The notes: generated from the letters alone by a model not told the origin. DNA of 64,000 nucleotides from an uncultured Alphaproteobacteria bacterium (GCA_902621165.1 CACNKX010000001.1:108839-172838), one strand, 5' to 3'. Positions 42,296-50,290 are shown, counted from the first letter of the stretch. Translations and numbers: made by a program.

Positions 42296-42379
42296 GTGAA
42301 AAATCAAAATCCAAACCCACCAAAGTGTGGTTGCAGTTGTAGCTGTTGCTGTACTTGTGAAGGTGGAGATTGCTGCTAA
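42296..42379 (+). CDS. 27-residue Cys-rich metallothionein-like peptide
   Basis: A tiny ORF (GTG start at 42296, TAA at 42377-42379) of 27 codons with nine cysteines. After a polar KNQNPNPPK leader the sequence runs C-G-C-S-C-S-C-C-C-T-C and ends GGDCC. CxC, CC and CCC clusters with Gly, Ser and acidic residues and no aromatic residues are what metal-thiolate peptides look like. The start is weakly supported (AGG 7 nt upstream, no ATG). It sits beside a zinc locus (CobW-type GTPase, ZnuABC, Zur) and points at the convergent 84-aa gene. Zn or Cu binding is inference, and no family is recognised. Translation is not proven, but this cysteine density by chance in AT-rich DNA is very unlikely. Confidence 0.55.
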   Translation: MKNQNPNPPKCGCSCSCCCTCEGGDCC

Positions 42380-42405
42380 TAAATTATTTTAAATTTAATA
42401 ATTTA
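42380..42405. terminator. Weak AT-only stem-loop between convergent small genes
   Basis: TAAATTATT and AATAATTTA form a 9-bp stem around an 8-nt loop, between the Cys-rich peptide stop and the stop of the 84-aa minus-strand gene. It could act as a bidirectional terminator, but without G-C pairs it is weak. Confidence 0.25.
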
Positions 42406-42657
42406 ATGAGTGTGATTTGTTAGAATATTAATATCTGACTCCTCTATTTCTTCTATTGATTTCGCTACACGCCAATTATTCATTGTGCCATCATCATTTC
42501 TTGCAGTAATTACAGTTTCAATAGGTGGACAATCAGGCTCATGACAACTGAGCTCAGCAATACTTATTATAGTATTTTCTGGTAATTTATATTTCTTGGA
42601 AATTAACTGTTTGAGATTTCTTATTTTTTCAACATTTTGAGTTTTACGATTAAACAT
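42403..42657 (-). CDS. Conserved small protein of the CobW/zinc operon
   Basis: An 84-aa protein of unknown function. It has a Lys-rich N-terminal helix and a central motif ELSCHEPDCPPIETVI whose Cys, His and Cys could bind metal; a C-terminal ILTNHTH adds two His. Similar short CHEPxCPP proteins travel with CobW-type GTPases in alphaproteobacteria (from memory, not searched). It is the last gene of the minus-strand unit cobW - WD40 - this gene, 10 nt after the WD40 gene. A metallochaperone-related role is inference. Confidence 0.75.
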   Translation of the reverse strand: MFNRKTQNVEKIRNLKQLISKKYKLPENTIISIAELSCHEPDCPPIETVITARNDDGTMNNWRVAKSIEEIEESDINILTNHTH

Positions 42658-42667
42658 ATTTTCTCCT

Positions 42668-43705
42668 TTAATTATCTGCCCATAAGGATGATAAAAGAAT
42701 AGAACCTTTCATATCGCCAATTAATATTTGTGAGTTATCATTAGATATAGCTATTGTTGAAACTTCTGCACCTGTCGAACTTCTAATCATAATTGGTTTT
42801 TTACTTTCATCAATTTCTGCTAATAAAACTGACCCATCTGTGTAACCGGTGAAAACAGCTTTTTCTCCATTAAGTGCTTTGACAAATGTTGCAAGTTCTT
42901 TACCACCGTTTGCAACAACAATTGGCTTTCTCCCCATTGGTCCTTCTTTACCATCGAATGGCCAGCAAACTGCATCACTGGATCCAGATGTAACCAAATA
43001 CGGTGTATCTCCAACCCAAGTAAAACTTTTTATTTTTGATGGATAGCCCCTCATTTCTAAATCAGCTTTATCGTTTATGCGCCAACCATGAATTTGATTT
43101 TCTTGCATCGCTGTTACAATATACTTTGTATCTGGACTAAAAGTTACAGTTCCATGCGATCCTTTCCAAGTATAATTTGATGATGTCCATTTATTATTAT
43201 TTAATTTCCACACAGTTACTCCACCGTATCTCGAGACTGCAAGGCGCTTACCTTTATCATCAAATGCTAATCCAGCAACTGTACTTTGATGATCTAAAGT
43301 TTGAGGTTTGTCTCTATTTTTTGTCCAGACATAAACAGTTTTTCCTGATGAACAAACTTTAGTATCTTTGTGGGAAGCTACACAGTCAACCCACTTTGAA
43401 CCAAAATTAAAAATTTCTTCAATATTTCCATCGGATGATATTTTTAGAAAACGTCCATCGTCTCCACCTGTTAGTACATCGTCCGCATACTTAGCCATAC
43501 TCAACACTACACCTTCATGTGCTTTGACTGTTTTAGGCTCAAATCCAGATTGAAAAAATCTTACAGTGCCGTCTCCAAATCCAACCGCTATTTGATTACG
43601 AATTGTAACCGATTCTATAGCTGGAGCTCTAATATTGAAAATTGAGCCTCTTCTTTCAAGTTCAGTTTTATTTGATTTTTGAAATGTTTCTAGATCAGCA
43701 TTCAT
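42668..43705 (-). CDS. WD40-repeat protein linked to the CobW-type GTPase
   Basis: A 345-aa beta-propeller protein with about six or seven degenerate WD40 repeats (VKAHEGVVLSMAKYADDVLT, DHQSTVAGLAFDDKGKRLAV, WKGSHGTVTFSPDTKYIVTA and others). No signal peptide is seen, so it is cytoplasmic. Its ATG overlaps the stop of the CobW gene by 4 nt, implying tight coupling and probably a physical complex. WD40 genes beside CobW GTPases recur in alphaproteobacteria; the role is undefined, perhaps a scaffold or zinc-client adaptor. Confidence 0.85.
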   Translation of the reverse strand: MNADLETFQKSNKTELERRGSIFNIRAPAIESVTIRNQIAVGFGDGTVRFFQSGFEPKTVKAHEGVVLSMAKYADDVLTGGDDGRFLKISSDGNIEEIFNFGSKWVDCVASHKDTKVCSSGKTVYVWTKNRDKPQTLDHQSTVAGLAFDDKGKRLAVSRYGGVTVWKLNNNKWTSSNYTWKGSHGTVTFSPDTKYIVTAMQENQIHGWRINDKADLEMRGYPSKIKSFTWVGDTPYLVTSGSSDAVCWPFDGKEGPMGRKPIVVANGGKELATFVKALNGEKAVFTGYTDGSVLLAEIDESKKPIMIRSSTGAEVSTIAISNDNSQILIGDMKGSILLSSLWADN

Positions 43706-44673
43706 GCTGATTTACAATTTTCAAAGCCTTCCTTAAGGTTCATGTTATCAAGGTCACGACCAATAAAAACTACTCTAGAACTTCTATCTTTTCCTTTTGG
43801 CCAAGGTCCCATTGGAGAAGCATCCATAAGCATGTGTACTCCTTGAAATACATATCTCTCATCTTCGCCTTTAAAATTCAAAATGCCTTTTGATCGAAGA
43901 ATATCCTGACCCTTAGTCCTCAGTAAATTTCCAAACCAATCTTGAAACTTATCCATATCTAATGGTGTATCAGATACAAAGGATAGACTAGTAACATCAT
44001 CATCATGTTCATGATCATGATCTGATTCAAGAAAGTCAGGTTCAATATCTAACACTCTATCTAGACTAAATGCATTTAAGCCTACGATTTCATCAAGAGG
44101 TGCATCACAACGTGTTGTTTTAATAATCTTTGCAAAAGGATTAATTTTTCTAATACGATCATTAACTTTTACAATGTCATTATCTTCAACAAGTTCAACT
44201 TTATTTAACAAAATTACATCGGCAAAAGCAATTTGTTCTTCTGCTTCATGATGATCTACTAGTTGAGAACTTAAATGAACAGCATCAGCAACTGTAACAA
44301 TTGCATCTAGTTTTGTTCTATCAGCAACATCTTGATCAACAAAAAATGTCTGCGCAACTGGGGCTGGATCAGCCAAGCCAGTTGTTTCAACTATAATTGC
44401 ATCTAGTTTATCAGCACGTTTCATTAAACCACTAAGAATTCTAATTAAATCACCTCTAACAGTGCAACAAATGCACCCGTTGTTCATTTCAAATACTTCT
44501 TCATCAGCATCAACAACAAGATCATTATCAATACCTTGCTCACCAAATTCATTAACAATGACAGCGTATTTCCGTCCATGCTGTTCAGTTAAAATTCGAT
44601 TTAAAAGTGTTGTTTTTCCGGCTCCAAGAAACCCTGTTAAAACCGTAACTGGAACCTGAGAAGTATTTTCCAT
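43702..44673 (-). CDS. CobW/ZNG1-family GTPase (zinc metallochaperone type)
   Basis: A 323-aa G3E GTPase. Walker A GFLGAGKTTLLNRIL near residue 13, the metal-binding CICCTVRGDL (CxCC) near 68, ETTGLADPAPVAQTF (Walker B region), NKVE (guanine specificity) near 165, then a His/Asp linker SDHDHEHDDD near 225 and a CobW C-terminal domain (GILNFKGEDERYVFQGVHML). Located next to znuA and in a Zur-linked locus, it is more likely a zinc transferase (ZNG1/YeiR type) than a cobalamin protein. A 12-bp stem-loop separates it from znuA. Confidence 0.9.
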   Translation of the reverse strand: MENTSQVPVTVLTGFLGAGKTTLLNRILTEQHGRKYAVIVNEFGEQGIDNDLVVDADEEVFEMNNGCICCTVRGDLIRILSGLMKRADKLDAIIVETTGLADPAPVAQTFFVDQDVADRTKLDAIVTVADAVHLSSQLVDHHEAEEQIAFADVILLNKVELVEDNDIVKVNDRIRKINPFAKIIKTTRCDAPLDEIVGLNAFSLDRVLDIEPDFLESDHDHEHDDDVTSLSFVSDTPLDMDKFQDWFGNLLRTKGQDILRSKGILNFKGEDERYVFQGVHMLMDASPMGPWPKGKDRSSRVVFIGRDLDNMNLKEGFENCKSA

Positions 44674-44699
44674 ATCAATTTCCTTATAATTAGTTCTAT

Positions 44700-44728
44700 A
44701 AATTCCACCTTATTACAAGGTGGAATTT
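44700..44728 (-). terminator. Stem-loop between znuA and the cobW-type gene
   Basis: A perfect 12-bp stem (AAATTCCACCTT, 5-nt loop, AAGGTGGAATTT) lies 16 nt beyond the znuA stop and 27 nt before the CobW-type start. It has no long U-run on the minus strand, so it could be a leaky terminator that lets Zur-controlled znuA transcripts continue into the cobW unit. It may also be a processing or stability element. Confidence 0.6.
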
Positions 44729-44744
44729 ATTTAAATATTTAAAA

Positions 44745-45908
44745 TTAACAGCCTTTAAGCTCGTCCCCGAGATTACTAATCAACGTAAAGTAAAGTGACT
44801 TACTAGCATCGATATTAGCACCTAAAGGATCAAAAACTCCTGTTTTGATATTCATATCCTCAGCTATTGTTGTAATAATCTTTGGATTAAATTGAGGTTC
44901 AGAGAAAATACATTTTATTCCCTTATCCTTAATAACATCCTGAATATCAGCTATTTGCTTTGCACCAGGTAAAACATCAGTATTCAATGTTAAAGCTCCT
45001 GCAGCTCTTACACCAAATCTTTCTTCAAAGTATTGGTATGCGTCATGGAAAACGACAAATTTTGCATCGGAATTAATATCCTTGCTAACGTCATTTATCA
45101 ATTGGTCTAAAGCTTTGATTGTTGCATCAGCATTTGCTTCATATTTCTCTTTATTGGCAGGATCTAAATCACCTAACTCATGAGCAATCTCATGAACCAT
45201 TTCTTTAGCATTCATTGGATCTAACCAAATGTGAGCATCAAATTCACCATGTGCATGACCGTGGTGGTCGTGTCCACTGTGATCGTCGTGATCGTCATGA
45301 TCATCGTGATCGTCATGTTCGTCATGATCATCGTGATCGTCATGATCATCATGGTCGTCATGGTCGTCATGGTCGTCATGATCATCGTGATCGTCATGAT
45401 CATCATGGTCGTCGTGATCGTCATGTTCGTCATGGTCGTCATGGTCATCATGATCGTCGTGATCATCGTGGTCATCGTGATCGTCATGATCATCGTGGTC
45501 ATCGTGATCGTCATGATCATCGTGGTCACCAAATATAGATTCTTCTCTAAATTTTAATTTAGCAATTGTTTCAACTTCCATAAACTCTACGACTTCAGCA
45601 CTTTTTGCTATTGACTCCAGAGGTTCTTCTAATGATGTCTCAATACTCTCACCAATCCAAAATACTATATCTGCTTCTTCAAGCATTTTTGCATGAGATG
45701 GTTTCATAGTAAAACTATGTGGAGATATGCTTCCTTCAATTATAAGTCCAGGTTCACCAATTCCATTCATAACATTAGCAATCAATGAATGAAGTGGTTT
45801 AATAGTCGTTACAACTTTTAGTTCTGCTCTAACAGATGCAGTTGCAACAAGAATTCCTGAAAACAAGATAATTTTAAAAACATGTAGAAAAATATTCATT
45901 TGTTTCAT
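44745..45908 (-). CDS. znuA: Zinc ABC transporter substrate-binding protein ZnuA with giant His/Asp loop
   Basis: A 387-aa periplasmic zinc-binding protein. Signal peptide at residues 1-28 (cut after SVRA). Zinc ligands are His in SPHSFTMKPS (about 64), His in GEFDAHIWLDP (about 226), His in KFVVFHDAYQYF and an acidic residue in GVFDPLGA. Between the first two ligands is a loop of about 93 residues (128-220) made almost only of His and Asp in HDD units, ending HSGHDHHGHAHG. ZnuA loops are usually 20-40 residues. It diverges from znuCB across a perfect Zur box. Confidence 0.95.
   Translation of the reverse strand: MKQMNIFLHVFKIILFSGILVATASVRAELKVVTTIKPLHSLIANVMNGIGEPGLIIEGSISPHSFTMKPSHAKMLEEADIVFWIGESIETSLEEPLESIAKSAEVVEFMEVETIAKLKFREESIFGDHDDHDDHDDHDDHDDHDDHDDHDDHDDHDDHDEHDDHDDHDDHDDHDDHDDHDDHDDHDDHDDHDDHDEHDDHDDHDDHDDHSGHDHHGHAHGEFDAHIWLDPMNAKEMVHEIAHELGDLDPANKEKYEANADATIKALDQLINDVSKDINSDAKFVVFHDAYQYFEERFGVRAAGALTLNTDVLPGAKQIADIQDVIKDKGIKCIFSEPQFNPKIITTIAEDMNIKTGVFDPLGANIDASKSLYFTLISNLGDELKGC
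45249..45527. repeat. 9-bp tandem repeat encoding the HDD tract of ZnuA
   Basis: About 280 nt of near-perfect 9-bp units (on the plus strand of the form GTCATGATC/GTCGTGATC, with GTTCGTCAT variants) encode repeated His-Asp-Asp on the minus strand. Both strands stay open in other frames, giving spurious ORFs rich in His/Arg or Thr/Met. The tract is much more G-C rich than its surroundings. Copy number is likely to vary between strains by slippage in steps of three residues. Confidence 0.92.
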
Positions 45909-45948
45909 AAAAGTATTCCTATTAGATTTAAGTGTGTTAAAGTATTGT

Positions 45949-45967
45949 AATGTTATAATATAACATT
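45949..45967. promoter_or_regulatory. Zur box in the znuA/znuCB divergent promoter
   Basis: AATGTTATAATATAACATT is a perfect 9-1-9 palindrome between the divergent znuA (start 45908) and znuC (start 45987). It contains the GTTATA-n-TATAAC core of Zur operators known from gamma- and alphaproteobacteria. A zur gene is 1.6 kb downstream. Zinc-loaded Zur bound here should silence both directions. Confidence 0.9.
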
Positions 45968-45986
45968 TTAAGTTGTAAATAATAAA

Positions 45987-46736
45987 ATGACAGAAAATAA
46001 TAATTTATTGGTTAAACTAGATAACTGTGGTGTGTACAAGTCATCCAAGTGGATTGTACGAGGAATAAGCTTGGAAATTCACAAGGGGGAAATTGTTACT
46101 CTAATTGGGCCTAATGGTTCTGGAAAAACAACTTCAGCTAAAATGATACTTAAGATACTTAAGTCTGATGAAGGGCAAATAAAAAACTTTGCTTCTAAAA
46201 TGGCTTACGTACCACAAAAAATTAATATTGATTGGACAATGCCTCTTCGTGTCGTTGATTTTATGAAATTAACAAGTCATATAAATAATCTTGAAATTGT
46301 TGATGCTTTAAAATTAACTGGAGTAGATAACCTTCTCTATAACGATATTCATAATTTATCTGGCGGAGAATTTCAAAGAGTCTTAATCGCCAGAGCAATC
46401 GCAAAAAAACCAGACTTACTTGTTTTGGATGAACCAGTTCAAGGTGTAGATTTTAATGGAGAAATTGCACTTTATAATCTTATTAAAAAAATTTGTTCAA
46501 CACTTAATTGTGGAATATTACTGATATCACATGATCTTCATTTTGTTATGTCAGCTACAGATCATGTAATTTGCTTAAATGGTCATATATGTTGTTCTGG
46601 AACGCCAAGATCAATTGTAAAGAATTCGGCATACATAGAATTATTTGGTGAACATAACGCCACAACTCTATCACTTTATCAACATGATCATGATCATTCT
46701 CATGGAACAGATGGGAGAGTAACAAATAATGTTTGA
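45987..46736 (+). CDS. znuC: Zinc ABC transporter ATP-binding protein ZnuC
   Basis: A 249-aa ABC ATPase. Walker A GPNGSGKTTSAKM near residue 46, Q-loop VPQKINIDWT, signature LSGGEFQRVLIARAI near 128, Walker B DLLVLDEPVQG near 150 and H-loop ISHDLHF. The C-terminal tail YQHDHDHSHGTDG is His-rich, as in other zinc-uptake ATPases. It overlaps znuB by 8 nt. Confidence 0.96.
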   Translation: MTENNNLLVKLDNCGVYKSSKWIVRGISLEIHKGEIVTLIGPNGSGKTTSAKMILKILKSDEGQIKNFASKMAYVPQKINIDWTMPLRVVDFMKLTSHINNLEIVDALKLTGVDNLLYNDIHNLSGGEFQRVLIARAIAKKPDLLVLDEPVQGVDFNGEIALYNLIKKICSTLNCGILLISHDLHFVMSATDHVICLNGHICCSGTPRSIVKNSAYIELFGEHNATTLSLYQHDHDHSHGTDGRVTNNV

Positions 46737-47532
46737 TGATTTTTTTACTAGAGCTCTCATAGCTGGCATCGGTATTGCAATAATTGCCGGACCTCTCGGA
46801 TGTCTTGTAATTTGGAGAAGGTTATCCTATTTTGGAGATACGCTGTCTCACTCGGCATTATTGGGTGTAACTTTAGCTTATTCTTTTAGCTTTAATATTA
46901 CATTTTCAGTTTTTATAATTTCAGCTGTTGTTGCTTTACTATTAATTAATTTACAAAAAAGAACAAAACTAGCAGGAGACTCATTACTCGGTCTACTTGC
47001 TCACTCTACACTTGCTATAGGTTTGGTATTAATTGGGTTTCTTACATCAATTAGATTTGACCTTATGGGTTTATTATTTGGAGATATACTTGCAGTTGAT
47101 GTAGAAGATATAACTATAGTTTATTTAGGTGGTGCTACAATATTATTGATTTTGTACTTTATTTGGAAATCTTTATTTTCAGCAACGGTAAATTATGATT
47201 TGTCAGCAGCAGAAGGAATGCGGCCGGAAGTTTCTAATTTTATATTCACACTCTTATTGGCAGGAGTAATTGCTTTATCTATTAAAATGATTGGCGCTTT
47301 ATTGATAACTGGTTTACTTTTAATACCTGCAGCAATTGCAAGAAATATTAGCAGCAGTCCTCGTCAAATGGTTATAATTGCAACTTTAGCAGGTGTCGTA
47401 TCAGTAATCGCAGGATTGTTTGTTTCTCTTGAGATTAATACTTCTTCAGGGCCTTCTATAATTGTAGTTGCATTATTATTATTTATTATTTCACTTATTC
47501 CTCTGGAGATAAAGGGTCAGTTGCAAAAATGA
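46729..47532 (+). CDS. znuB: Zinc ABC transporter permease ZnuB
   Basis: A 267-aa membrane protein of the ABC-3 family with about eight helices. It shows the conserved GCLVIWRRLSYFGDTLSHSA near residue 25, LLGLLAHSTLAIGLVL near 85, and IKMIGALLITGLLLIPAAIA near 185. It forms the inner-membrane channel energised by ZnuC. Its gene overlaps znuC and precedes zur. Confidence 0.95.
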   Translation: MFDDFFTRALIAGIGIAIIAGPLGCLVIWRRLSYFGDTLSHSALLGVTLAYSFSFNITFSVFIISAVVALLLINLQKRTKLAGDSLLGLLAHSTLAIGLVLIGFLTSIRFDLMGLLFGDILAVDVEDITIVYLGGATILLILYFIWKSLFSATVNYDLSAAEGMRPEVSNFIFTLLLAGVIALSIKMIGALLITGLLLIPAAIARNISSSPRQMVIIATLAGVVSVIAGLFVSLEINTSSGPSIIVVALLLFIISLIPLEIKGQLQK

Positions 47533-47554
47533 AAACTATTTGTTAATTAAAATT

Positions 47555-47959
47555 ATGGCATTAGCATCAGAAAATTTAACCAAAAACCAGAAAACAGTTC
47601 TTGATATTTTAGAAAACTCATCAGAACCTCTTAAAGCATATACAATCCTTTTTGATATTCAAAAAAAAGGTATTAAATCTCCTCTTCAAGTTTATAGAGC
47701 TTTAGATAAGCTTATAGAAATTGGCAAAGTACATAAAATAGAAAGTAGAAATTCATATGTTGCTTGTAAGCATGAAGGCTGTAATGCAAAAACCTCTACA
47801 TCTTTTTTGATATGTGAAAACTGTGATAGTGTTACTGAGCTAACTGGAAATAATTTGTTTTCTTATTTTTCAAAACAAGCAGAAAAAAATAACTTCAATT
47901 ATAAAAAACATAATTTAGAAATATTTGGTTTGTGCGAAAATTGTAAACTAAAAAACTAA
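47555..47959 (+). CDS. zur: Zinc uptake regulator Zur (Fur family)
   Basis: A 134-aa metalloregulator counted from the ATG at 47555; an in-frame TTG at 47540 would add five residues. N-terminal winged helix (QKTVLDILENSSEPLKAYTI, SPLQVYRALDKLIEIGKVHK) and a C-terminal zinc/dimer domain with CKHEGC, CENC near residue 88 and the terminal LCENCKLKN. The placement after znuCB and the Zur box upstream identify it as Zur rather than Fur. It is autoregulated if co-transcribed with znuCB. The stop overlaps the convergent CCA-transferase gene by 4 nt. Confidence 0.92.
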   Translation: MALASENLTKNQKTVLDILENSSEPLKAYTILFDIQKKGIKSPLQVYRALDKLIEIGKVHKIESRNSYVACKHEGCNAKTSTSFLICENCDSVTELTGNNLFSYFSKQAEKNNFNYKKHNLEIFGLCENCKLKN

Positions 47960-48750
47960 TTTATTAAATTATCAATCTTATTCAGACATTTATTTAATCC
48001 AAGATCATATTTTGTTCGAATAAAATGCTCTTGTACTATTTCAACCCATTTAAATTTTTGTAACGTTTGATGAGATATATAAAAACAATTTAAAGGAAAA
48101 GACATATTAAACATTTTTAATATTTCTTGCCTTATTACATCGTTGGTCAACACTGCTAAAGATTCGTGAATATATTTTTCTACAATTTTTTGATCACTTA
48201 AAGATGTTTTAGGTAAATTAAATAAACCTCTAAATCTAAAGTATCGATAGATTCTTAAGTAATCTTCTTTTATTCTATCCTCTATTTCACCAATAAAAGA
48301 AATTTTACTTTCATTTAAATCTGATTGGCCATTGTAATAATCATGTAGTTTATTATTGTTTCCGACATATAAAGCATTGAAAGTAAAATCTCTTCTGGCT
48401 GAATCTTTTTTCCAGCTGTTGGTGTAAATTACATTTGTATGTCTTCCCATTTGATTAATATCTTCTCGTAAAGTTGTAATTTGTATTTTTCGATTATGAG
48501 GATAAGCAATGATAGATCCATATTGAATAGCAAAATCATCATATTCAATATTGTTATCTTTTAGTAATAACAAAACATCCTGAGGCTCCAAAGTTGTTGC
48601 TGTATCAATATCTTTGATTTCCCTTTCAAGAAGAGCATCTCGTATACATCCCCCTACTAATCGAATTTCAATATTATTTTCTTCAAAGATAGATATTAAA
48701 AACTTAACATGCTCCAGATTCAATAAATTCGTAATTTTATTTATTTCCAT
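47956..48750 (-). CDS. CCA tRNA nucleotidyltransferase/poly(A) polymerase family, short form
   Basis: A 264-aa class-II nucleotidyltransferase. The head domain has LVGGCIRDALL near residue 32, the catalytic DxD in KDIDTATTLEP near 47, ITTLREDINQMGRH near 92 and ARRDFTFNALYV near 118. The neck has EDYLRIYRYFRFRG near 162. It then stops early: alphaproteobacterial homologues are often about 400 aa, so the body/tail that positions tRNA is shortened. The neighbour 3' overlap shows the stop is not an assembly break. Adding CCA to tRNA is the likely role. Confidence 0.88.
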   Translation of the reverse strand: MEINKITNLLNLEHVKFLISIFEENNIEIRLVGGCIRDALLEREIKDIDTATTLEPQDVLLLLKDNNIEYDDFAIQYGSIIAYPHNRKIQITTLREDINQMGRHTNVIYTNSWKKDSARRDFTFNALYVGNNNKLHDYYNGQSDLNESKISFIGEIEDRIKEDYLRIYRYFRFRGLFNLPKTSLSDQKIVEKYIHESLAVLTNDVIRQEILKMFNMSFPLNCFYISHQTLQKFKWVEIVQEHFIRTKYDLGLNKCLNKIDNLIN

Positions 48751-48791
48751 TATCTAGCTATTTCTTCAAAACAATTTATATTACAATAATA

Positions 48792-49400
48792 ATGTCGACT
48801 TCTTCAAAAGAAAATGCTCCAGAAATATTTGAGGATATAAAGAAAAATTTAACTAGAGGAGTTAAAGATAGAAAACACGCATTTCATACACCAGTCTTTA
48901 GTAATACTGATAGTGAGGGTGGAATAGATTCTAGAGTTGTAGTCTTAAGAAAATTTGATCCCAGTGGCATGACACTAAATTTTCACACAGACTTCAGATC
49001 TCCCAAAGTCCCTAATTTAAAAAAAAATAGTAGTTCTCAATTTGTGTTTTATGATCATAAATTAAAAATTCAAATGCGAATCAAAACAACGTCTTTAGTT
49101 AATAATCAAAATGATACAGCTAAAGAAATGTGGGATAAAACAAGATTGTTTAGTAGAAAATGTTACTTAACATTGAAAGATCCAAGTTCAATCACAGAGT
49201 TTCCAGAAGATGGTATCCCTGAACACTTAACCGGCAAGGAGCCAAGTCATGAAGAAAGTGAAAAAGGATATAAAAATTTTACAGTAGTTGAAAATAAAAT
49301 TAATGAAATTGATTGGCTTTATTTAGAAATTTCAGGTCATCGTAGATTAAAATTAACATTTAACAATAGTGAACCAGAATATAATTGGTTAATACCTTAA
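48792..49400 (+). CDS. Pyridoxamine 5'-phosphate oxidase-family FMN-binding protein
   Basis: A 202-aa split-barrel flavoprotein. It has SRVVVLRKFDPSGMTLNFHT (residues about 50-70), DFRSPKVPNLKKNSSSQFVF, KIQMRIKTT, and the C-terminal WLYLEISGHRRLKLTF. It resembles the Alr4036-type subgroup rather than classical PdxH, so vitamin B6 oxidation is not certain. It overlaps the convergent panC by 4 nt. Confidence 0.85.
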   Translation: MSTSSKENAPEIFEDIKKNLTRGVKDRKHAFHTPVFSNTDSEGGIDSRVVVLRKFDPSGMTLNFHTDFRSPKVPNLKKNSSSQFVFYDHKLKIQMRIKTTSLVNNQNDTAKEMWDKTRLFSRKCYLTLKDPSSITEFPEDGIPEHLTGKEPSHEESEKGYKNFTVVENKINEIDWLYLEISGHRRLKLTFNNSEPEYNWLIP

Positions 49401-50227
49401 TATAACTTAAAATTGTCAATAATTCTTATATCACCAATATATAAAGCAATAAATAATCTAGCTTTAGAATAATTTTTTGTTATTTCTAAATTATTTTCAT
49501 TTCTTATCTCTAAATAGTCAATTTTATTTATATTATTTTGAAGAAGCTCTATTTTTAATTGATCTAAATTATTAATTTCATTTTGCGTTAATAGATTAAT
49601 ATGTTCTTTAATTTTATTTCCTAATACATTGAAAATTTTTAATTGATCATTAGAAAATTTAGAGTTCCTTGAAGATAAACTCATACCCATTTTATCTCGT
49701 ACAGATGGACATTGAATTATTTTAATATTGTGATGATTAATTTTTACTAAATCTTGTATTATTTTTACTTGCTGAAAATCCTTCTCACCAAAATAACTGT
49801 TCGTTGGTTTAATCATATTAAAAAAAAGATCTACAACGGTAGTAACTCCATCAAAATGACCAGGCCGAAATTTGTCACACAAGATACCTCTAAAATTATT
49901 TACAATTTTTTTCTTTTCTAATCCGTTAGGATAAATATCTTGAATTGAGGGTAAGAAAAGTAAATTACAGCCAGTTTTCTCTAATTTAGAAATATCATCA
50001 TCAATTGTTTTTGGATAAAAATTGAAATCATCTTTATTATTAAATTGTGTAGGATTAACAAATATAGAGCAGATCACAAATTCGTTATGTAATTGTGCTT
50101 CTCTAATGAGAGATAAATGTCCATCGTGTAAGTTTCCCATTGTTAAAACTAAACCAATAGACTGACCTTTGTCTTTGATTGAAACTAAATTTGGCACTAA
50201 TTCACTAGCTTTTCTGAAAATTTTCAT
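49397..50227 (-). CDS. panC: Pantoate--beta-alanine ligase
   Basis: A 276-aa ATP-dependent ligase making pantothenate. HxGH-type motifs LVLTMGNLHDGHLSLI near residue 28 and FVNPTQFNNKDDF near 57, YFGEKDFQQVKIIQDLV near 148 and the KMSLS-like MGMSLSSRNSKFS near 183. Its substrate beta-alanine is also the amino donor of the aminotransferase family at 1-1123. No panB is adjacent. Confidence 0.95.
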   Translation of the reverse strand: MKIFRKASELVPNLVSIKDKGQSIGLVLTMGNLHDGHLSLIREAQLHNEFVICSIFVNPTQFNNKDDFNFYPKTIDDDISKLEKTGCNLLFLPSIQDIYPNGLEKKKIVNNFRGILCDKFRPGHFDGVTTVVDLFFNMIKPTNSYFGEKDFQQVKIIQDLVKINHHNIKIIQCPSVRDKMGMSLSSRNSKFSNDQLKIFNVLGNKIKEHINLLTQNEINNLDQLKIELLQNNINKIDYLEIRNENNLEITKNYSKARLFIALYIGDIRIIDNFKLY

Positions 50228-50290
50228 TGATTATATAAGTAAATATTTGACTTATATATAATGAATTCGTATTAGGCCCAGAGATTTATT

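Noticed and set aside
44674..44744. A Zur box before the CobW-type gene
   Set aside because: CTTATAATTAG resembles part of the core, but there is no matching second half-site.
45249..45527. Repeat tract considered as a CRISPR array
   Set aside because: Units are 9 bp with no spacers, and they encode a continuous in-frame HDD tract of a known zinc-binding protein.
45215..45557. Several ORFs of about 100 aa on both strands across the zinc locus (His/Arg-rich and Met/Thr-rich)
   Set aside because: They are frame shadows of the 9-bp repeat inside znuA. Any tandem repeat with a 3n period and no stop gives open frames everywhere.
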